64,000 nucleotides of DNA from Branchiostoma floridae. Taxonomy: Eukaryota; Chordata; Leptocardii; Amphioxiformes; Branchiostomatidae. The DNA lies in assembly GCF_000003815.2 (NCBI RefSeq), contig NC_049988.1, forward strand, positions 19,047,598-19,111,597, given 5' to 3'. Position numbers and translations under genes: made by a program. How positions within the stretch are numbered: position 1 is the stretch's first letter; each line of letters starts with the position of its first letter. Shown piece by piece: positions 12,501 to 24,600 of the stretch. The notes beneath the pieces are model-generated. The model was not told where the DNA came from. It did no database searches and saw only the letters and a program-made list of their open reading frames with translations.

Positions 12501-13103
12501 GCCTTACAAAATTTTAGAGCTGATCTAGTTTTGTGTACGAAAAAGTGACAGAAACCTGGTCAAACCAACCATAGACTGGTTAACAGTTTACAAATCACAT
12601 AAGAATATATGACAGTGGTTCAGACTTACCACAGCTAACCAGTGGACAACACTGTTCATTTTAGCATGGCTGGGCACTCTTCTCCTGAACACCCCTATCA
12701 TCACAACATGGCCCAGTCCGTTCAGGATGGAGAAGAGCACTGATGCCGGCTCCTGGATGCCGAGTACTCGGACAAACGGCCACTGGAATAAAGAATGAAA
12801 TTGGAGCAATGATTTTATGATATGTTATTGATGATTACTGTGAACAACAATCGTTCACATTCAAATGCTAACTACAAGCTCTAATGTGCTTGGAGGGTGT
12901 TCAGTAACAAGGACAAGTAAATTAGCCCGTGTGTGTATGCATACATGTACATGTATGTGTGTGTGTGTTTGGCGGGTGTTCTATATCAAGGTCAAGTCTG
13001 TTGGCCTGTGTATGTGTGTTTTAAAGGTGTTCAGGCCAAGTAAGAGTATGTTGGACTGTTTGTGTGTATGTAAGGTGTTCAGCACCAAGGAAAGGGCTGG
13101 TGG

Positions 13104-13137
<34 letters not shown>

Positions 13138-13488
13138 GAAAGCATTCAGCACCAAGGACAGGGCTATTAACCCGTGTGAGGGTTTGGACGGTATTCAGCA
13201 CCAAGGACAAGTTTGTTGGCCCATGTGTGTTCGAAATGTGTTCAGCACCATGGACAGGGCTGAATGTGTGTGTGTGTGTTTGGAAGGTGTTCAGTACCAA
13301 AGACAGGCCTCTTTGCCTAGCTGTTTATGTGTGTTTAGAAGGCGCTTAGCACCAAGGACATTGCTATTGGCCTTTGTATGTGTGCTTGGTATTCAGCACC
13401 AAGGACAGAACTGTTGGCGTGTGCGTGCATATGTATGTGCGTGTGATTTTTTTGGGATAGTGTTCAGCTCCAAGGACAGCTCAGTTTG

Positions 13489-13530
<42 letters not shown>

Positions 13531-15113
13531 CCTTTGAATGTAGGTGTGCTTATGTGTGTGTGTTTTGCAGGGGTTCAGCACCAAGGACAGGCATGATTGT
13601 GCCTGTGTGTTCAAGCCTTTTATTATATGGCAGTTTATTCTTTCAGTTTACCAAATTGCACATTCTTTCTTTCCCTGCAGTCTTAAAAGTCTTTAAAAAA
13701 TCACTGAGCCTTAAAATGGGCACGAAAAACAACTTGAAGGCAAAATCGCCAGCACCTTTCCATAAAACTGCCATACTTTGCCCCAAGGTTCAGCCTGTAT
13801 CTGCAGGTGCAAGGCAGTTGGCCTGTGTATGTTTGAATATATGTGTGTGCAAATGTGTGTTTGAAAGGTGTTCAGCACCAAGGACAGGAGTCTTGGCCTG
13901 TGTGTTCACGCCTATATTCTTCTAGCTTTCTAAATTGCGAACTCTTCATCCTTTCTTTCGCTGCAATCTCAAGAGTCATCAACAAATTGCCGAGCCTTAA
14001 AATGTGTATGAAAAACAAAACAAAACTGCCCCACCTTTCCATAAAACTGTGGCACTTCACCCCAGGGTTCAGTCTGTATCTGCTCCAAAGTTCTCCACAT
14101 ACAGCCGTACTTACACTCCTCCTCACACCGCCAGCCGAGTAGTGACATGTACAGGGCCGCTGGCTTGTGTGTGTGTGTGTGTGTGTATGTGTCTGAATAC
14201 ATCATGTGTGTGTATGTGTGTTTGGAACGAAGGTATTCAGCACCAAGGACAGGCCTCTTGGCCTTTGTGTTCACGCCTATATTCTGCCTGCTTTCCAAAT
14301 TGCAAATTCCATTCTTTCCCTGCAGTCTCTAAAGTTTTCAGCCGATTGCTAGGTGCCTTAAACTGCGCATGAAAACAAAAACAAACCCAAACTCACCTTT
14401 CCATAAAACTGCGGCACTTCACCCCTGGGTTCAGCCTGTATCTGCTCCACAGTTCTCCACATACAGCCGTACTTACACTCCTCCTCACACCACCAACCCA
14501 GCAGGGACATGTACAGGGCAGTTGGCCTGTGTGTGTGTTTGACTCCGCCCTGTACAGGGAATGAAGGAAGAGATGAATGAATGAAAAAGAACTCAAGTAA
14601 GAAAAGGTGAATGGATGAGAAAAAGAATGCAATCACAGCTATAACCTCTCCAGACTCTGCTCTGTATGGGGAAGGAAGGAGGGGATGAATGTATGAAATG
14701 ATACAGGAAGAAAAGGAATGATGGAAGAAAATAACAATTGAATAGATGAAAAATAAATGCAGGAAAAAATTTAGACATTTTGAGTAAACAGTACCAGTCT
14801 TTGCCTAGGAATGAGCAATCACGACATAAGCATTCTGCTGCATTTGACCCACTGTTCTCCAAGGAAGGTGTCCCAGTTGCATAATGTGACAGAGGCACAG
14901 TTAAAAGTTGTACAGTTAAAAATTTGTGGCCTAAGTCCATTGTTTTTTCTTGTGTAGGAAATCACCCTTAAATGCCTAGTTGGCAATACCTGTGCAGTTG
15001 TTCTTCCAGCAGCTGGACAGACATCTCTGGAAGGGTCTGGATCTGTCTCCCCAGGAAGCAAAGGATCCTGGGAGGGACCAGAGGAGACAGAGCAATCCCA
15101 GAAGGCCTTGCAT
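9508..15113 (-). CDS. PGAP3: PGAP3-like GPI phospholipase, copy B (alternative exon 2 copies)
   Basis: Preferred minus-strand model: 14990-15113, 14646-14661, 14397-14526, 12630-12782, 11121-11183, 10916-10977, 10541-10668, 9911-10115 and 9508-9565 (939 nt, 312 aa, in frame). The start at 15113 gives a signal peptide with the same MQGxLGLLCL beginning as copy A. The cysteine-rich head (GWWCEEECKYGCMW), VFHTRD, KMDYF, KFDYGYN and FDAHSLWH are intact, so the CREST-type active-site residues are present. Exons 3 to 8 match copy A in length and phase. Exon 2 is unusual: a 16-nt microexon (14646-14661) would be needed to keep the ancestral frame, and a second full exon 2 (14035-14159) and a third partial one (13756 to about 13805) lie beside it. 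Using 14035-14159 alone gives a 305-aa product. Exon 2 splicing is uncertain; the rest is firm. Confidence 0.88.
11415..12496. mobile_element. DNA-transposon-like insert (CAGGGCTCC ends)
   Basis: About 1.08 kb bounded by CAGGGCTCCAGAC and GTCAGGAGCCCTG, inverted ends with a hAT-like CAGGG start. Copy A lacks it at the matching intron position. Clear 8-bp flanking duplications could not be found. No transposase-like frame is visible. Confidence 0.55.
12890..13620. repeat. minisatellite with TG inserts in PGAP3-B intron
   Basis: Tandem units around GTGTTCAGCACCAAGGACAGG and TTGGCCTGTGTGTGTG with variable (TG)n, total about 0.7 kb. It is homologous to the 33-bp array in copy A. The array merges on its right into larger units that contain the exon 2 copies. 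Confidence 0.9.
13756..13805 (-). pseudogene. third, truncated PGAP3-B exon 2 copy
   Basis: On the minus strand this reads IQAEPWGKVWQFYGK followed by a GTGCTG donor-like site. It matches only the 3' part of exon 2, lacks the cysteine-rich part, and is probably a relic of the tandem array. Confidence 0.7.
14035..14159 (-). other. second intact exon 2 copy of PGAP3-B (alternative exon)
   Basis: Codes [20 protein letters not shown] and continues to QFYGK, without stops. The AG at 14160-14161 gives an exon of 125 nt in the phase needed to splice directly from exon 1, and the donor is GTGGGG. All cysteines of the domain are kept, which suggests selection or recent origin. It sits about 0.36 kb from the other copy (14397-14526). 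Usage as a mutually exclusive exon is inference. Confidence 0.7.
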
Positions 15114-15129
15114 TCTCTGCTGGAAGACC

Positions 15130-16490
15130 CTGATGAGGAAACATTGTTACTGATTGGTCAGTTCACAGCTTGCCAATGAGTCAAAAGTTTACAAAAAAGT
15201 AACTTTAACTTGCATATCAACTAATCAACACAGCAAAAACACAGACCAAGCACAATAATGGCTTGCCATAGAAACAATCATCATCTCATCATCATCATCA
15301 TTCACTGTGTTCTGCATCTACAGTCTTTGAAAATTTGAAACAATACCACCCTCTAAATTAGTAGTCTCTTCCATTGACCCCATGACCTGGACTGTCATGA
15401 CTGACTAATAACTAGTTTTACCAACTCTAACTCTACCATCTTGCCACTCACATCCTGTTACTCACAGACACATACCAACCCAAACAAACAAACATGAACA
15501 GACACACCAAGAACATAGACTCCATACAACTGTGCATCTATTTGGCAGTCTCATTATTCTATTGTCAGAAAGAATCATTTAGAAGATTTGGATTACATGT
15601 AGGTACAACTAATATTTGAATTACAATGATTATTTCACAAAATACAATGTTGTATGACAGGCAATTCTTTGAATATTTGTATCTGTCTATATTAGCTAAC
15701 ATTATAATGTACGATAAATTCTATTTGGCACATCAACAATGAACAAAGGTGTACATTGCACTCAGCTCGATACTAGTCCAATTCTATTCATGATTTACAT
15801 GTTTGATCGGTAGGCAGTACTCAGTCTGATGATTTACCATTTAACTTAAAGCCTTTAAGCATTTAGCTTAAAGAATGTTAAGTTTGTAGTACATATATTA
15901 GTTACAAGTACATGTATCACACAGAAATCCCAGAGTTTTTGTATCTTATAATCTACTTAGTGTCAACCCTTGTGACAGAGGAAGCTGGCGAGCTACCATC
16001 AAGCCCCCTCATCAACGTGCAAGCCCGTCTAACCCCCAATGGGATGGGGAACAACAGACGTTAAACTGGAGAGTGAGTGAGTGAGTGTACTTCAGTTCCA
16101 TACAAAATCATGAAGTCTTCAGTTGCGTTTGTCTCAGCTGTTCTCTGCAGTCGTCAATCAGGAAACTGAAACAAAAATTAAACACGGAAGTTCAGATTCT
16201 GGGGAAATACATATACAAAACCTATTCTTAGAGTATTTATTGTGAATAAGCTAATGATGCCTACCTGAAACATTGAAGCTTCAATTTTTGTGACATGATC
16301 TTATAAAATATGCTACACATAGTGTACATGCATGCATGCATTTGTGAATAGCGAAACTCCCAAAGCTGTGGATGCATACATATTTGTATTTGATAGGTGT
16401 TGGCGAAATGAAAGACAAACCCTAGTGGCTTTCTATAGCACTGCAACAGAACTTCCAGTTTTGTACCTTGTTTGTAGATAAAATACATAC
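15130..16490. other. upstream region of PGAP3-B, no gene
   Basis: Low-complexity ATC repeats occur at 15285-15302, followed by AT-rich sequence and a probable degenerate interspersed unit (about 15960-16085, ending in a GAGTGAGTGAGTGAGTG run). No coding frame is recognised. It probably holds the 5' UTR and promoter of copy B. Confidence 0.5.
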
Positions 16491-16497
16491 TATATGT

Positions 16498-16812
16498 AAC
16501 ACATTCTCAACTAAAACGAGAAATTCTCCATACGATATCTGCAGATTGCAGTCACCTGTTTGCAGACTGCATATACCTATCTGCAGACTGCATATACCTA
16601 TCTGCAGACTGCATATACCTATCTGCAGACTGCAGTCACCTATCTGCACATTGCAGTCACCTATCTGCAGGTGCAGATAGGTATCTGCAGAGAGCAGATA
16701 CCTGACTGAAGACTGCAGTCACCTATCTGCACACTACAGTAAATGTGTTAAGACTGCATACACCTATCTGTATACTGCAGTTACCTATCTGCAATCTCCA
16801 TACAGGTAAATG
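16498..16812 (+). repeat. left arm of a long inverted minisatellite pair
   Basis: About 315 bp beginning ACACATTCTCAACTAAAACG and then tandem 19-20-bp units (CTGCAGACTGCATATACCTA / CTGCAGTCACCTAT), ending GCAATCTCCATACAGGT. The reverse complement of the whole block, with one unit fewer, lies at 25304-25618. It contains an internal near-palindrome (ACCTATCTGCAGGTGCAGAT) at about 16660-16683. Confidence 0.9.
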
Positions 16813-16819
16813 CAATCAG

Positions 16820-18880
16820 TTCCGTCTGTAGACTGTATATTACATCAAAAGTATGATAAATTGTCAAGTTAATGTTTACTTACGAAAATAATAGAACATA
16901 GAGCCCTGGTAACCTGCATCAGATATGTCATACCTGGCTTCTAATTACACTGAGTCGAGCAGCTAAAGTGACTTCTGGTGGAAATTTCTCTGCAATGGCT
17001 TTCCTGTATTTTGTTTGCCATGCTTGTTTCAAAGGATTTATTGTAATTTGGACACAGAAAGTCTCATTGATGAGTTTTTTTGTTCCCATAGACTTCTATG
17101 TTATAATTCTTGGTTTACTTGGGTGCATTCATAATGAAGCTACATGTACGTGAAATTTCAGCAGATTTTTCATTCTATGTTTAGCACATTTACCCTATAT
17201 CGTGGGAAAAAATTCAACTATACATAGGTTCTTTTTTTTATAGCAATTACAAACTGCGATTAGTCAATCCCCACAAAAGGCACTTTTTCGCTGTTAGTGT
17301 ACAACCGCACCACTCAGAACCCAGGACTGTGTACCTTCGACCTAGCACGCGGCTGCAAAACTACCTGCTAATTTCTTCAGTTAAAAGCAAGCTTTCACCA
17401 ATTAAATCTAACTTTTGAGATCAGATCCACTGGAATTTCTCACCGCTAAAAACACGAGTCCAAGCAATACATGAAATAAAGACTGGTCACTGGGCCAGGA
17501 AAACAAATTACAAATCACCTTAGGTCGAATAAAGACATAGACGTCCCAGCTTTAAGTTTATTTTTTGGCTCGGATCTCTTTTAGGGTACCCACTCAGAGT
17601 AATACATCAATGAGACCTTAATTTTAATGTATTAATCAAAAAAATCTATCAAAGGAAAGAATGTGTTAACATACATAACATTACAGCATTGCAAAATGAA
17701 TGTGAAATACTTCATTGCAGCTTTTCAGAGAATTAAGTGCTCTAAAAGGAAAGACTTTGTTTCTTGCAAGATATAGACCCAAGCTGGTCTGGACAGGCTG
17801 CCCTGTACCTCCTGTCGGGATATAATCCTGAGGTCCTTGTTATCCTGTCATCATTAATTGACCATGACATCTGGCTACTGTCTTAAGTCAACAATGTTCT
17901 CTGTGTGTGGGGGGGGGGGGTCTTGAAATTTGTCTCAGAGGCAGCATGATATATTCCCAGCACTACAAAAGTTCACTATGCACAATGTTTGTTGTGCCTT
18001 ATGACAGTTTTCAAATTCCAAGGAACACAATACAGAATACACATATACTATAATACCCTCATTGTTTAGAATAGTAGCAGATGTTCACGGCAGGGCACAG
18101 ACACACTGGACATGATGATTAATTTACAATACTTCAAGCAGATGTTGGAAAAATATATGACGTTTCCTGACCGGAAGAGGTTCCTCTGACAGCCACTTTT
18201 GCTGCTAAAAAACAGTACGATCTTTTACCCCAAGATCTGCTTGGACATCAGTGCTAGCTTCTGTCTTGTCCAATTTGCATTGAAGCTGAGAGTGTATGCC
18301 TTTGGGAAAAGGCTTCCCACAGATTCTACTCTTCACAAACTGTAGATTAGCATTAATATGAGAAAATCTTCAGAAGTTTCATTACATTTTCCTCTGTCTA
18401 TGAGGTGTTTGGAATCTAAAAAATGCAAGAGTCAACTAAAAAAAATTCACCATAATCCGTCCCAGGTAAATATTTACTCTGTAAATTTTCTGGGCAAATA
18501 TAATCATATTTTTCTGAGTAACAAGGTTAGTATAGAATCAATCTTAAACTTTGTCAGAGCTTTTAGGACCTCAATTTAGAAGGAACTCAAGGGGCTATGT
18601 CCCCTATCCTATATTCCAGTTGTGGTCATCAGTTCCAGGCCAAGGGAATGCTGCCCTGCCTAATCCCTTAGGGGGTAATACAGACCAGGCACACAGACTC
18701 ACACAACTTCTTTTGGCTTTGTGGCCTGTAACATGTACATATGGCCCAGTGAGACAGAGGAGCTAGTTAGCTCCAAGACAATTTTGTAGAGTAGAGTAGA
18801 CCTTGACCTATTAAAGATGCACTCATCTTAGGGGGATTGAAATTTGAAAGTGTTGCATCAAGTATCAACATGTGTATAAT
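16820..18880. other. gene-free DNA inside the inverted pair
   Basis: No recognisable gene. A poly-G run lies at 17911-17920. Blocks at about 17760-17960 and 18380-18440 show weak similarity to 20610-20810 and 22400-22460, suggesting an old local duplication. Confidence 0.4.
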
Positions 18881-18884
18881 ACAG

Positions 18885-19640
18885 TTGTGTAACGCTTAAC
18901 AGTGTACGCTTAACAGTGTTATTCAGGAGACCCGGTAACGCTTAACGGTAAATTCAGGAGGCCCGGTAACGCTTAACGGTAAATTCAGAAGGAGTTACAA
19001 AGCATTACACTTAAGTAACATCGACGTGCATTACTATTCATACAATGCAAGAGTTAGTTATATGGGGGAAAATATTACTCTCCAAGCAGAGGTTGAGTCG
19101 CGTAGATATGGTAGTGGTCGGAAAAATTACACCGGCGCTCCTCTTAAGGGGGGGTCTGGGGGTATGCTCCCCCGGGAAAATTTAAAATCAAGACCCTCTT
19201 AAATGCTATTTCCTGCATTTTGTTTGGCAAATTTTGCCGACTGACTAAGCTAGGTTGATTTTGACATTTTCATAAAATTACACATTGTTATAGCTTTGGC
19301 CTCCAACTCCAGATCTGCGCCCCTGACATATTTTGCTATTTCGATTCGAGCTCGGAAGGCACGAGGCATTGCAATAGTGCGGGGAAATTTTAAAATCTGG
19401 ACCGTCTGAAACGCCATTTACTGCCTTTCGAAGGACAGCAGATTTTGCTGTAAGACGAAGCTAAATTGAATAACATTTTATTCGAGAGAAAAGTTTTTTT
19501 GTGCGAAAACCCACGCCCCTAACATACTTTCGCCATGTCGTCGTGAGCGCCAAGGGCGCAAGACGTCGCAAGGGAGGTCCGGTGAATTAAAATGGCTGGT
19601 AACGCTTAACGGAAAAAGGCATGCAGACCCTCTCCTGGAA
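18885..19640. repeat. interspersed element with tandem GTAACGCTTAACGG units
   Basis: Three near-copies of a roughly 32-bp unit (GTAACGCTTAACGGTAAATT.., about 18885-18990) and a further GGTAACGCTTAACGG at about 19600 enclose GC-rich DNA with no coding frame. It is probably a decayed transposon with subterminal repeats. Confidence 0.5.
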
Positions 19641-19649
19641 TTCGCACAT

Positions 19650-21155
19650 GCATGGGCCCACACTATTGCACTAGGCCAAATGGTTTGATTGGTGGCACTT
19701 GAACACCACTGTTACAATACCCCCCCCCCCCCCCCTTCCCCCTCCCTTTTTCTTTTTTAGATTCATCCTCGACCTCGACCCTCCAAGTTCGATATTCCTG
19801 TCCGGCATACTTAGCCATTACTCACAGGGTCAGTGTTGTGCAATCACTGAAACAATAGAGGCGAGTAGAAACAGTTTCCTGACTCAAGCGAATTGGAACT
19901 GGTGAAACTTGAACTGCTAAGCTACTTGGATCAATTTCAAAATTCATTGAACTATAACCCTGTTAGAAAAAGTGGGACACTTTCACAGTCTTCCACTGCT
20001 TCCAGAAAAGAAGTCAAACCCCAAAAGCTTACTTGTAGCTCTCAGCAGTCCATATTATTTCTAGAATAGCCACTTGTTTTTACTTGTCCCCATTGTTATC
20101 TATACCAATTAAAAGTCTTTAAATTTTTTCAGTATGTTTACTATATATTCTGCATGTTTCATGTTGCAATTAGGCCTCAGGCAAGAACTTGCAAATAAAA
20201 CTTTCTATATTAGAATCACAGGGGATAGGCCATAGTTGACTTTTCATTGAATTTTGGTCCACCGTCAGTGCCCAGACTAATACTAGTAACTAAGTTGGGG
20301 TGCCTCTGAGTTTTACACGAGAGAGTTCCGATCAAGCTCCGTAGGATGAATGTTACCAACGCCCTGGGCAGGCCCTGGTACGTAACATTTTGGCTATGCG
20401 CGTAAAGACCGATGGGAATGCGGGAGTAATAGCCAGAGGAGTGCACTGAAGTCATGTTATTGCAAGACCTTGTGTCTAGGTGAGTTTGTAACAAGTACAT
20501 GTAGCTTGTCATCATCTATATGTGTCTTAAGAAATAGATATTTCTTTTCTTCCTAGCTAGTAGACATACAGAAGATCAATACCTAAAGATAGATTTTCGT
20601 ACACAAACTGACTGGGCAGGCTACCTTCTGTGGAGAAGCTATAACCAAGGAGGTACCTCCTTGCTATACCCAAGTCCTTAGGTCTGTTATCTTTGAGCAA
20701 TTGGCCGTGAAATCAAACAATGTTCTCTGGGGCTGATCTCAGAACCTCATGAGGGAAGTTATGTGAAGGCCTTCATGGTAGATTTTCCCAGGCCCAACAT
20801 GATATTCCCAACACTTTTGACTGGAAAGGCTTGTACTAAAATCTCATTGCTTAGAAAGCTGATGCAGCTTTCATCTCCAAGACTGTAAGCTGACACACCT
20901 TACACTGTACATTAGGCCATAGCAAGTACTTTATGTTGTAGAGTAGAGTAGAGTTTCTTCGGCCAGGTAGGAAACGGCTGGTGTTGTAGCCTATTAAATG
21001 GTTGTACTTGAACAATTGCAAGTGACTAGGGATGTGGCCATGACTGTAGTTGTACGGACTGACATTTATGGTGTCCATTTTGAAGATTCAGCCATCTTTT
21101 TTTAGTCAGTTTTTTCCCTATGCCATTAGACTTCTATTTATTTTATTTATTTATT
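19650..21155. other. gene-free DNA
   Basis: A poly-C run at 19721-19736 and unassigned AT-rich sequence. No gene, RNA or clear transposon boundary could be supported. Confidence 0.4.
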
Positions 21156-21159
21156 TGTT

Positions 21160-21643
21160 CAGCTGTTTACAAACAGCCAGGGCTGCCCAACTAGCCGTAG
21201 GCTATTGTCAAGGGCTAACCCTGTACATGTTCGCACATGTTCGCACACGACGGGTTATACCGCCCCTTACGGGGTGACACACCCGTCCGGGTGAATGATG
21301 TAGATCACCATGTGGCTGATACGAGACAGAGGTTCGCCAGGCCTCCATCCGGGTGATTTGAAGTGAATCACCAACTCCCGACAGAAGGATTTGCACCAAC
21401 GCACACCTCACCATCGCACGTGTGGGGGTTCTTTAACGTGCATGGGGTGTGGCTCTCCCCATACACGGGACCTCCATTGACGTCCTATCCGAGGGACGAC
21501 TCATTTTTCACTTGAGTAAAGTGAGGAAAGTCGTGTTAAGTGCCTTTCCCAAGGGCACAAGACCGGCAACACGACAGGCAGATTCGAACCGACGACCTCT
21601 CAGTCACGGGCCGAATACACTACCACTGTGCTACGCGGCCCCA
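21160..21643 (-). mobile_element. tRNA-derived SINE with intact box A and box B
   Basis: On the minus strand the head shows box A TAGCACAGTGG (21623-21633) and box B GGTTCGAATC (21581-21590), the internal Pol III promoter of a tRNA-derived SINE. The body (GTGTGGGGGTTCTTTAACGT.., GGGACCTCCATTGACGTCC) resembles a conserved SINE core. A headless fragment is at 29045-29210. Confidence 0.75.
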
Positions 21644-21649
21644 CTTCTA

Positions 21650-24600
21650 TCACTTTTGCAGTCTGCAGGGGATGCCATCCACAAAATTTACTTGCTGTGG
21701 CCTTTAAGTGGAACTTCAAAAGTTTATTCACCCACTACTGTGTAACAAACAGCATTCAATGCTTTGTTTTGCTTCAGTTCTACAGGTTTTCAAGTTAGAG
21801 TACATGACATATTACACAGATACCATGATATCATTACCACTGGTGATTGTATAGATTTGGCAGTAGACCAGGGGGTGTCACTAGGGCACGGGACATCAGG
21901 TTATCTTGCTGACATCTAGGATCTAATCTCTAAACAGATGTTGGGCTAGACAAATGTTGCATGTCCTCATAAGTCTTCTTGAAGTTTCTCTGTAAACCAC
22001 TACCCCAACTTGGAAAGAAGGACTGTCAGAAAACCTAGCTATAGCTGCAGGTAAAAAAACAATGCCATCTTATCTGTTATCATAATCTTTCTTCCAAGGA
22101 TTGGAGATAGATTTAGCTTCTTTCTGCTCCAGGACTGCATAGGAGCTAAAAAGGGTGGATACTGGATAACAAGTCAAGTCAAAGTCAATTGCACAACATT
22201 TGTAAAACTGGTATACAAAGTAGGGCAAACAGACATAGGACTGGTCAGTATTGTTTAAGACAGCTAAAGATGAAAAAGACTTCCACTTACATTTAAATTA
22301 CCATAGAGGGAATCTTCATAATGAAGAGTCTAAAGATCAAGGAACTTATCATAAAAAGAATACTAGAAGTATGAAGGAGGCACAAACATTCATCATTCTA
22401 TTAAAAGGAAAATTTCTTTTTTTCTCTTTCTTGATGAGGTGTTGAGAATCCATCTAAAAGTCAGCTTTAATTTAGGGTTTGAGTTATAATCTGTGGAAAT
22501 CTGTTAAAAAATTTGCCTTCAATCTTTGTCCAATTTAAGTGATGGATAAAAGGTAAATTCTATATATATTAATTCTATTCAAGGGGCACTGTGCAGCTCT
22601 CATGCACTGATGATGCAGTATCTTTTTCTTCAATCTGTGAAAGGGAGAAGTCACTACCAGCCTTCCCCCAGAACAAGGACCCTTACACTGACCAGTCCCA
22701 CATGGGAGGTGTGGTATTCTCCCACATGCTGGCACAAGCTCAGGCAGGCAGTGGATATAACTGGGGTCACCGTAAGGTGGCCACATGTCACCATATCATA
22801 TTTCAGTATAGGTGCCCTCAGTTTGTTCAAACAAGGAGCCTTGGTCCAAACATGTGTGACTGACTCAGATAACTTGTACAGTATTTTTTTTTAAGGACAT
22901 TTTTCTTTTAACAAGAATTTCCTTTCACAACGCAATAATACTATCTGCACAAATGCATTTTTACTCTGTACATCATCTGAGCAGAACTCTTTGAGGTTGC
23001 CCAAGTACCCTGGGGGCCAGCCTGGATAGGGCAGCTAGGACAGTTAATTGTGGCTTGGCTCCCCAAACAAAACTCGTTAGCTACCCGGTCCTGTCTGGCT
23101 CCCAGGCAGGGTAAGCTTTTGGTGATATAAAGTAAGTCAATCCTGGCAAAGGCAACAACAAATTCAACATACTTATAAGATAACTTAACATAGTTACTTA
23201 AACGTTATAGACTATAGACCAAAGACATCTACTCTACTTGTTATAGGATCAGTCTTTCAGCCCCTGGGCTTCCAATATACCTTGAAAGTAATGGTTTTTA
23301 GGGTGACGCTTCCGCAAATAATTTCCTTATGACCAGTGCTGAAGGGGCACAATTTCATGCATTTTCTTGGGTAAAGTTTGTCGGTAGACAAGTTAAGTTT
23401 AATAAATGAAATTTTGATTACACTTCACGTACAATTCATATCAATTACGCTTGCAGTAAAGTTTCACAGTGACATGACAAGAGACACAAAACAATGACCC
23501 CTTGCAGACTCTCTTTCTGTGATCACAAGTTTCTCCGCTAAAGTTTCCCCGTGGAGACTGACATGCAGCCAGTGAAAAGTTGTGGAATTTTATCACCGGC
23601 AGATCAATTATACATGGTTTGGTGCACCATAGGAAGGGATTATAGCCATGGAAAAATTTTTTAGTACATCCTAACTCCAGGTTTAAAACATGACAAGAAT
23701 ACTTTTATAGGAAGAACATTGACCATGGAAGTGTACACAATAAGCTCATTTTGACAATTTTTTCCAAACCAACTTTCCTGAAACATACATTTTGTAAATC
23801 TACTCTGCTTCTTAGAAATCATTTCAATGTCATGAATTCAACATTTGCAATAAGTATGTCCTACTTAGAATATTTGTGAGAAAATATGATTTTTGAGGGT
23901 TAAAAACTTTTGTTGACCTTTTCCTGACCTGTTTGCTTTCCTTAGGTTTAAGGAAGACTATGTGACCTAGTCTGAACTGTATCATATTTCCTGGTGGACT
24001 GGTTGAAGCAGGCTGGACAGTCAACACAAAACAGATGTAATAGCCACAGTACAAAGACCCATCTATTGTAGGCAGTTCGACAATCTTCAGCCAGACTGAC
24101 AAATATGACAAATAGTAAAAGATCAAACTTAATGGTCACTTCAGCCAATTTAGAGTCAGACCAAAGATACTAATGAAAATAACAGATTTCTTGTTTCTCT
24201 ATGGTACAAGGTGTGCATACATGTACATGTACATGTCACATGTGTACATGCTGTTATTAAAAGGCAACTTTATGTGTATGAGGACAAAAGGGCTTAAGGT
24301 CAACTCTTCAATAAGAAAACAATAAAGGTAGTTTTGTGATGAGTCTACTAGTACATCCACCAGCCTGAAAGTTTTCTGCAAGGTTTTCTCTGTCTGAGGC
24401 TAAGTGGGGTCCCATTATCACTCACATGGGACTGATACAAATCAATCAGCGATGCCATGTTACACACTAATCCTTAAGTAAATCCAAGCAGCAGCTAAAC
24501 CAGCAGGGGTGTCAGCTACTGGTGAATGGCAAGACTTCAAGCCAGTGGAGATAGGGGAAAGAGTCCACTTACATGTAGCTTACATGTAGGACTTTTGTGA

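Noticed and set aside
16498-16812. Left arm as the end of a Polinton/Maverick element
   Set aside because: Polinton ends start with AG and the element would encode several proteins; none are visible between the arms.
21581-21643. tRNA gene on the minus strand
   Set aside because: Box A and box B are present but it continues into a SINE body and no full cloverleaf was found.
22591-22863. Plus-strand open frame (PQNKDPYTDQSHMGG..) as a coding exon
   Set aside because: No family resemblance, no clear splice sites, and an overlapping second frame is equally open.
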